Source: Rhodospirillaceae bacterium
GTDB taxonomy: Bacteria; Pseudomonadota; Alphaproteobacteria; Dongiales; Dongiaceae
Direction of reading: 5' to 3'
Assembly: GCA_016794075.1 (NCBI GenBank)
Contig: JAEUKU010000005.1
Span: 1 to 9,951, forward strand
Length of the DNA: 9,951 nucleotides
Shown here piece by piece: positions 4,878 to 9,951 of the stretch (the first letter of the stretch is position 1; every line of letters starts with the position of its first letter). The position numbers and the translations under genes were made by a program. The notes beneath the pieces were generated by a model. The model was not told the DNA's origin, searched no databases, and worked only from the letters and a program-made list of their open reading frames with translations.

Positions 4878-7391
4878 ATGCGCCAGTCCTTCGATGCCGG
4901 CCGCCTGTCCGGTCTCGCCGATCCAGGGCGCGGCCTGACCGCCGCCGAAGCCGCGGCGCGGCGCCAGCTGCACGGCCGCAACGACATCCTGGAGCGGAGC
5001 GAGGCGGGCTGGCGCGACATCGCGCGCGACACCCTGCGCGACCCGATGATCTGGTTCCTGGTGCTGACGGCCCTGCTGTTCGCATGGCTCGGGGACTGGG
5101 TGGAAGCCGCGGTACTTGGCGCGGCGCTGCTGCCGATCATCGGGATGGACGCCTATCTGCATCGGCGCACCCTGGCGTCGATCGAGGGCCTTGCCGGCCG
5201 GCTCGCCGCCAGGGCCCAGGTGATCCGCGACGGGGCCCCGTGCAGCATCGCCGCGGCCGAGCTGGTGGTCGGCGATCTCGTCCTGCTGGAATCCGGCGAC
5301 GCCCTGCCCGCGGATGGCCTCATCGTCGCCGGCGAGAACATGCAGGTGGATGAATCGGCGCTGACCGGCGAGTCCTTCCCGGTGCGCAAACACGCCTTCG
5401 CCGGCGCGATGCCATCGGCGGGCGCCGTCGTTGTCGAGGAGCGGCATTGGGGCGCGGCTGGAACCAGGCTGCTGGCCGGACAGGGGCGGCTGCGCGTCGC
5501 GCGTGTCGGGGCGGAGACGCTGTACGGCCAGATCGTCCGCTCGGCGCGGCAGGGGCGACAGGAGCGTACGCCGCTGCAGCACGCCATCGGATCGCTCGTA
5601 TCCTGGCTGTTGGCGGCGGCGGTGCTGCTCTGCATCGTGCTCGCCGTTACCCGTTACCTGCAGGGCTACGGCCTGCTCGACGCCTTCCTCAGCGCCGTGA
5701 CCCTGGCGGTCGCCGCATTGCCCGAGGAATTCCCCATCGTCTTCACGTTCTTCCTCGGCGTCGGGGTCTACCGCCTGGCCCATCGGCAGGCGTTGGTGCG
5801 GCGCGCGGTGGTGGTCGAGAATATCGGCCGCATCACCTGCATCTGCAGCGACAAGACCGGCACCCTGACCGAGGGCCGGCTGCACTTGTCGCATGTGCAG
5901 CCCGCCGCTGGCAGCACCGCCGAGGCATGCACGGCGCTGGCCGCCTCCGCCGCGCGGCCCGACAGCGGCGATCCGCTCGACCAGGCGCTGCTGGCGGCAG
6001 CGAAGCCGATCGCCGGCGCGCTTGTTGCCGCCTTTCCGTTCACCGAGGACCGGCGGCGCGAGACCGCCGTGCTGCGCGACGGCGACGGGCGGCTTCTGGC
6101 GGTGCTGAAGGGTGCGCCCGAAACCGTGCTGGCCCAATGCGATCTGGAGCCGGAGCAGCGCGCGTCCTGGCTCGCCAGGACGGCGGAACTGGCGGCGGGC
6201 GGGCACAAGATCATCGCCAGCGCCCGGCGCAGCCTGACCGGCTTCTCCGGCGCCGAGCCGCAATCGGGGTTCGCCCTCGCGGGCATGCTCGCCTTCGAGG
6301 ATCCGGTGCGGGAGGGCGTCGTCGACGCCGTGGCCGGGGCGATGGCCGCCGGCATCCGCATCATCATGGTGACGGGCGACCACCCGGCCACCGCGCGCAC
6401 GATCGCCGCGGAGATCGGCATCGGCGCCGATGCGACACGCAAGGCGGCGCCGGAGGTCATCGATGGCGCGCAGCTCGCCGAGCGCCTGGCACGCGACCCC
6501 GGCGACACCCTCGCCGATATCGACGTGGTGGCGCGCGCGGTCCCGGCGCAGAAGCTGGCCCTGGTGCAGGCGCTGCAGCGGGGGGGCGAGATCGTCGCCG
6601 TCACCGGCGACGGCGTGAACGACGCCCCGGCCCTGCGGGGTGCCGATATCGGCATCGCCATGGGCGAACGCGGCACCCGCACCGCGCGCGAGGTCGCCGC
6701 CATCGTCCTGCTGGACGACAATTTCCGCACCATCGTCCGCGCCATCGGCGAGGGCCAGCAATTGTTCCGCAACCTGAAACTGAGCTTCGCCTATCTGCTC
6801 ATGGTGCATCTGCCGCTGGTGCTGACGGCCGCGCTCATCCCCTTCCTCGGCTTTCCGCTGCTCTATTTGCCGATGCACGTCGTCTGGCTGGAGCTCATCA
6901 TCCATCCGACCGTGCTGCTGGTGTTCCAGGAACTGCCCGACCGCGGCAGGCTCGACCCGGTTCGGCGCAAGGAACGACTGCGCTTCTTCGACCGCCGCGA
7001 ATGGGGCCTCATCCTCCTCGTCGCCGGTCTCGTCACGGCCATCCTGCTGCTGGGCTATTGGCGCGGCCTGGGACCGACGCAGGCGGTCGAACATGCGCGG
7101 TCCATGGCGCTGGTCTCCTTCGCCTGCGCCATGGCCGCGGTGGTCGCCGGGCTCAGCCGCTGCCGCACGCGCGCCGCCCTGCTCGCCATCGCCGCGACCG
7201 TCGCTTCCGCCGTGCTGCTGGTGGAATTCGCGCCGGCGGCGAGACTGCTGCACCTGACGCCGCTCCATGTCGACGACTGGCTGCTCGCCGCCGCCGGGGG
7301 CGCGGTCGGCGCCGCCGCGGCGGCTCTGTTCCCGCAACAGCGGGCAACGCCCCGGCGCTCAAGGCAGGGATCGACCGGCGCGGGCGCTTGA
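4878..7391 (+). CDS. P-type cation-transporting ATPase, P2-like, with PEEFP motif
   Basis: This membrane ion pump is driven by ATP and is 837 residues from ATG 4878. Its motifs are complete: actuator-loop TGES (163-166), phosphorylated D325 in DKTGT, nucleotide-binding KGAPE (411-415), TGDHPATA in the P-domain and TGDGVND (576-582). Ten hydrophobic segments are visible, in the order 2 + 2 + 6 of P2 pumps, with no N-terminal heavy-metal domain or CPC motif, so it is not a P1B metal exporter. M4 carries PEEFP (282-286) where calcium pumps have PEGLP. M6 reads E672-L-I-I-H676-P-T where SERCA has N-L-V-T-D-G. The transported ion is therefore uncertain; automated labels as a calcium or magnesium pump would be guesses. 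The nucleotide domain is compact (86 residues from D325 to K411). A GTG at 4794 would add 28 low-complexity residues; neither start has a good RBS. It is divergent from arsR and convergent with maeB. Confidence 0.9.
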   Translation: MRQSFDAGRLSGLADPGRGLTAAEAAARRQLHGRNDILERSEAGWRDIARDTLRDPMIWFLVLTALLFAWLGDWVEAAVLGAALLPIIGMDAYLHRRTLASIEGLAGRLAARAQVIRDGAPCSIAAAELVVGDLVLLESGDALPADGLIVAGENMQVDESALTGESFPVRKHAFAGAMPSAGAVVVEERHWGAAGTRLLAGQGRLRVARVGAETLYGQIVRSARQGRQERTPLQHAIGSLVSWLLAAAVLLCIVLAVTRYLQGYGLLDAFLSAVTLAVAALPEEFPIVFTFFLGVGVYRLAHRQALVRRAVVVENIGRITCICSDKTGTLTEGRLHLSHVQPAAGSTAEACTALAASAARPDSGDPLDQALLAAAKPIAGALVAAFPFTEDRRRETAVLRDGDGRLLAVLKGAPETVLAQCDLEPEQRASWLARTAELAAGGHKIIASARRSLTGFSGAEPQSGFALAGMLAFEDPVREGVVDAVAGAMAAGIRIIMVTGDHPATARTIAAEIGIGADATRKAAPEVIDGAQLAERLARDPGDTLADIDVVARAVPAQKLALVQALQRGGEIVAVTGDGVNDAPALRGADIGIAMGERGTRTAREVAAIVLLDDNFRTIVRAIGEGQQLFRNLKLSFAYLLMVHLPLVLTAALIPFLGFPLLYLPMHVVWLELIIHPTVLLVFQELPDRGRLDPVRRKERLRFFDRREWGLILLVAGLVTAILLLGYWRGLGPTQAVEHARSMALVSFACAMAAVVAGLSRCRTRAALLAIAATVASAVLLVEFAPAARLLHLTPLHVDDWLLAAAGGAVGAAAAALFPQQRATPRRSRQGSTGAGA

Positions 7392-7412
7392 TTGGCGCTG
7401 TGCCGCTACCTC

Positions 7413-7513
7413 GCGCGCTTAGCGCGCATGCACCCCGCGCGTGTCAGCGCGCATTTACCGCCGCGCGCTTCTAGCGCCCATGAACCCCAGCGCGCTTCTA
7501 GCGCGCATGAACC
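7413..7513. repeat. Four tandem GCGCGC hairpin repeats spanning the maeB stop codon
   Basis: Four related copies of 22-24 bp lie at 7413-7434, 7437-7459, 7463-7486 and 7490-7513. The last two match at 23 of 24 positions. The core is two GCGCGC arms around a short loop, for example GCGCGC-TTCTA-GCGCGC (7490-7506) and GCGCGC-TTA-GCGCGC (7413-7427), so each copy can fold into a short hairpin. The fourth copy includes the end of maeB and its stop codon. The array fills most of the gap between the convergent ATPase and maeB genes, so it may end transcription from both sides. There is no T-tract. Confidence 0.85.
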
Positions 7514-9771
7514 ATCGTCGCCAGAGCGGCGAAGGCGGCGGCGGTCATGATCTCGTTCACCGTGGCGCCGGTCTGCACGATCTGCACCGGCTTGGAGAGG
7601 CCGACCAGGACCGGGCCGATCACCGTCTCGCCCAATTGCTGCATCAGCTTGGCCGAGATATTGGCCGAGTGCAGCGCCGGCATGATCAGGATGTTGGCGG
7701 GGCCCGACAGGCGGCAGAACGGGAAGATCTGCTTCATCAGCGCGTAATCCAGCGCCACGTTGGCCTGCATCTCGCCATCATACTCGAAATCGACGTGGCG
7801 GTTGTCGAGCACCGTCACCGCCTCGCGGATGCGCTCGGCCTTCTCGCGCGGCGGGTTGCCGAAATTGGAGAAGGAGAGCAGCGCCACACGCGGCTCATGC
7901 CCCAGCTGGCGCGCGATCGAGGCCGATTGCACGGCGAAATCGGCGAGCTGGTCCGGCGTCGGCAGCTCATGCACCGAGGTGTCGGCGATCAGCACCGTGC
8001 GGCCGCGCGCTACCACGATCGACAGCGCCATCAGGGTCTGGCCCTTGCGCTGGTCGATCACCTTCAGCACGTCCTCGAGGCAGACGGCGAAGCTGCGGGT
8101 GACGCCGGTCACCATGGCGTCGGCATGGCCGGCCGCCACCATGCAGGCGCCGAACACGTTGCGGTCCTGGTTCACCAGGCGCTGCACGTCACGCTGCATC
8201 ATGCCCTGGCGCTGCAGCCGCTTGTAGAGCGCCTCGCGATAGAGCTCGGTGTGCTGCGAATTGGCGGCGTTGACGATTTCCAGCCCGGCGGCCTCGCCGA
8301 GGCCCGATTGCTTGATCGTCTCCTGGATGCGCTCGGTGCGGCCGATCAGCACCGGCGTGCCGTAGCCGGCCTGGCGATAGGCGATGGCCGCGCGGATCAC
8401 CTTCTCCTCTTCGCCCTCGGCGAAGACGACGCGGCGCGGTGAGTGGTGCAGCCGCTCGAAGATCAGGTGCAGCGAGCCCGCCGCCGGGTCTAGCCGCGCG
8501 GCGAGCGAGGCCCTGTACTCATCCATGTCGATGATCGGCCGGCGCGCCACGCCGCTATCCATCGCCGCCTTGGCGACGGCGGAAGGCACGCAGGAGATGA
8601 GCCGCGGATCGAACGGCACCGGGATGATGTATTCCGGCCCGAAGCGCAGGCGCCGGCCGGAATAGGCGGCGTCGACCTCGTCCGGGACATCCTGGCGGGC
8701 GAGCGCGGCCAGCGCCTCAGCGGCGGCGATCTTCATCTGGTCGTTGATGGTGCGGGCGCGCACGTCGAGCGCACCGCGGAAGATATAGGGGAAGCCGAGC
8801 ACGTTGTTGACCTGGTTGGCGTAGTCGCTGCGCCCGGTCGCCACGATGGCGTCGGAGCGCACCGCCTTCACCTCCTCCGGCGTGATCTCGGGGTCGGGGT
8901 TGGCCATGGCGAAGATGATCGGCTTCGCCGCCATCGACTTCACCATCGCCTGGGTGACGGCGCCCTTCACCGACAGGCCGAAGAAGACGTCGGCGCCTTC
9001 CATCGCCTCGGCCAGGGAGCGCGCCTTGGTCTCCACCGCATGGGCGGATTTCCACTGGTTCATGCCCTCGGTGCGGCCCTTGTAGATGACGCCCTTGGTG
9101 TCGCACAGAATCGCGTTGGCGGGCGGCAGGCCCATCGCCTTGACCAGCTCGACGCAGGCGATCGAGGCGGCACCGGCGCCGTTCACCACCAGCTTCACGT
9201 CCTTGATGTTGCGCCCGGTGAGGTGCAGCGCGTTGATCAGGCCGGCGGTGGAAATGATCGCGGTGCCGTGCTGGTCGTCGTGGAAGACCGGGATGTCCAT
9301 CATTTCGCGCAATTGCTGCTCGATGATGAAGCATTCCGGCGCCTTGATGTCCTCCAAATTGATGCCGCCGAAGGAGGGGCCGAGGAATCGCACCGAATTG
9401 ACGAACTCAGCGACGTCGCGGGTATCGACCTCGAGGTCGATCGAATCGATGTCGGCGAAGCGCTTGAACAGAACGGCCTTCCCCTCCATCACCGGTTTGG
9501 AGGCCAGAGCGCCGAGGTCGCCGAGGCCGAGCACCGCCGTGCCGTTGGAAATCACCGCCACGAGGTTGCCCTTCGCGGTATAGTCATAGGCGGTGTCGGG
9601 GTCCTTCTCGATGGCGAGGCAGGGATAGGCGACACCGGGGGAATAGGCGAGCGACAGATCCCGTTGCGTGGTCAGCGGCTTGGTGGCGACGATTTCCACC
9701 TTGCCGGGACGGCCTTGCGAGTGGAATAGAAGCGCTTCCTCTTCGGTGATGCGCGGCGTGTTGGCGGACAT
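7498..9771 (-). CDS. maeB: NADP-dependent malic enzyme with C-terminal phosphotransacetylase-like domain
   Basis: This enzyme converts malate and NADP+ to pyruvate, CO2 and NADPH in the cytoplasm, linking the TCA cycle to pyruvate and supplying NADPH. At 757 residues it has the standard length of the large bacterial two-domain form. The malic enzyme part (about 1-430) shows the catalytic Tyr in LAYSPGVAYP (Y43) and Lys in MEGKAVLFK (K98). Metal ligands are E140 and D141 in INLEDIKAPECF and D165 in FHDDQHGTA, and the dinucleotide loop is VVNGAGAAS (196-203). The C-terminal part (about 447-757, from RVVFAEGEEEKVIRAA) is phosphotransacetylase-like. In known members it is a regulatory and oligomerising domain that senses acetyl-CoA rather than an active acetyltransferase. 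The ATG at 9771 fits the family's N-terminus, although the nearest purine-rich site, GGGGAG, is 14 nt away. The final codons and stop lie in a tandem repeat. No frameshift is seen. Confidence 0.97.
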   Translation of the reverse strand: MSANTPRITEEEALLFHSQGRPGKVEIVATKPLTTQRDLSLAYSPGVAYPCLAIEKDPDTAYDYTAKGNLVAVISNGTAVLGLGDLGALASKPVMEGKAVLFKRFADIDSIDLEVDTRDVAEFVNSVRFLGPSFGGINLEDIKAPECFIIEQQLREMMDIPVFHDDQHGTAIISTAGLINALHLTGRNIKDVKLVVNGAGAASIACVELVKAMGLPPANAILCDTKGVIYKGRTEGMNQWKSAHAVETKARSLAEAMEGADVFFGLSVKGAVTQAMVKSMAAKPIIFAMANPDPEITPEEVKAVRSDAIVATGRSDYANQVNNVLGFPYIFRGALDVRARTINDQMKIAAAEALAALARQDVPDEVDAAYSGRRLRFGPEYIIPVPFDPRLISCVPSAVAKAAMDSGVARRPIIDMDEYRASLAARLDPAAGSLHLIFERLHHSPRRVVFAEGEEEKVIRAAIAYRQAGYGTPVLIGRTERIQETIKQSGLGEAAGLEIVNAANSQHTELYREALYKRLQRQGMMQRDVQRLVNQDRNVFGACMVAAGHADAMVTGVTRSFAVCLEDVLKVIDQRKGQTLMALSIVVARGRTVLIADTSVHELPTPDQLADFAVQSASIARQLGHEPRVALLSFSNFGNPPREKAERIREAVTVLDNRHVDFEYDGEMQANVALDYALMKQIFPFCRLSGPANILIMPALHSANISAKLMQQLGETVIGPVLVGLSKPVQIVQTGATVNEIMTAAAFAALATMVHAR

Positions 9772-9920
9772 GGAAAAGAAACGAGCTCCCCAGGATCTAG
9801 CGGCCTCGATGGTCAGCCGCGCGAAACATCAGGCTTGCATGAATTGGCCCGCCTTGCAAAGGCTTGCCCCATGCTGCAGTGCCGCAGCCGCCGATGACAG
9901 CGCGAACATTCGTTTCACAC

Positions 9921-9943
9921 CCTTCCCCCCTTGCGGGGGAAGG
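9921..9943. repeat. Strong GC hairpin with C/G runs upstream of maeB
   Basis: CCTTCCCCC (9921-9929) and GGGGGAAGG (9935-9943) are exact reverse complements around a 5-nt loop, giving a 9-bp GC-rich stem. No T-run follows on either strand. Similar C5/G5 hairpins are scattered between genes of many GC-rich proteobacteria, so this is probably a dispersed REP-like element or a terminator of the gene beyond the window edge. The remaining stretch, 9772-9920, is the maeB leader. It holds no ORF I can support; three CTTGC words (9834, 9853 and 9863) are the only structure seen. Confidence 0.65.
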
Positions 9944-9951
9944 CCGCGGAG

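Noticed and set aside
4833..7337. 834-codon minus-strand open frame opposite the P-type ATPase gene
   Set aside because: The length comes from high GC. The translation is low-complexity (Arg, Gly, Gln, His), and the + strand carries all P-type ATPase motifs.
7413..7513. CRISPR array
   Set aside because: Four short imperfect copies are separated by only 2-3 nt, with no unique spacers, and there are no cas genes nearby.

Overview
The window is GC-rich, uses strong AGGAGG-type ribosome binding sites, and carries a two-domain NADP malic enzyme, an FCD-type GntR regulator and an ArsR/SRPBCC pair. This suggests an alphaproteobacterium, possibly of the Rhodospirillales. The placement is inferred from gene style and composition; no rRNA or other marker gene is present. 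Coding density is high. There is no tRNA, rRNA, CRISPR array, transposase or phage gene.

Layout from left to right. (1) The 3' part of a secreted protein on the + strand (2-904), with a clear signal peptide and a probable LamG/concanavalin-like beta-sandwich. It is cut by the window edge. (2) A short convergent gap (905-990) filled with 7-bp repeats in inverted arrangement. (3) A minus-strand operon, read right to left: an FCD-family GntR regulator (3865-3161), a phytanoyl-CoA-dioxygenase-family Fe(II)/2-oxoglutarate oxygenase (3164-2361) and a Rossmann plus SAF-domain dehydrogenase (2349-991). The first two overlap by 4 nt (ATGA), and the third has its RBS over the stop codon of the second. 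A GTATAC-rich operator candidate lies in front of the regulator. This looks like a small, self-regulated pathway with an unknown substrate.

(4) Upstream of that on the same strand, an ArsR regulator (4731-4417) overlaps an SRPBCC/AHSA1 protein (4424-3951) by 8 nt. A GTAAG/CTTAC inverted-repeat operator candidate covers the predicted ArsR promoter, which appears to give a leaderless message. (5) Divergent from arsR, a P2-like cation ATPase with ten predicted membrane helices (about 4878-7391). Its catalytic motifs are intact but its ion-site residues are non-canonical (PEEFP in M4, E-L-I-I-H-P-T in M6). (6) A convergent gap with four tandem copies of a roughly 25-bp GCGCGC hairpin repeat. The last copy includes the stop codon of the next gene. 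(7) maeB (9771-7498, minus strand), encoding a complete malic enzyme fused to a phosphotransacetylase-like domain. (8) About 180 bp of upstream DNA ending in a very strong GC hairpin.

The genes form independent units: a housekeeping enzyme (MaeB), an ion pump, a small ArsR/SRPBCC switch, and the GntR-dioxygenase-dehydrogenase operon. That operon is the best candidate here for an undescribed metabolic function.
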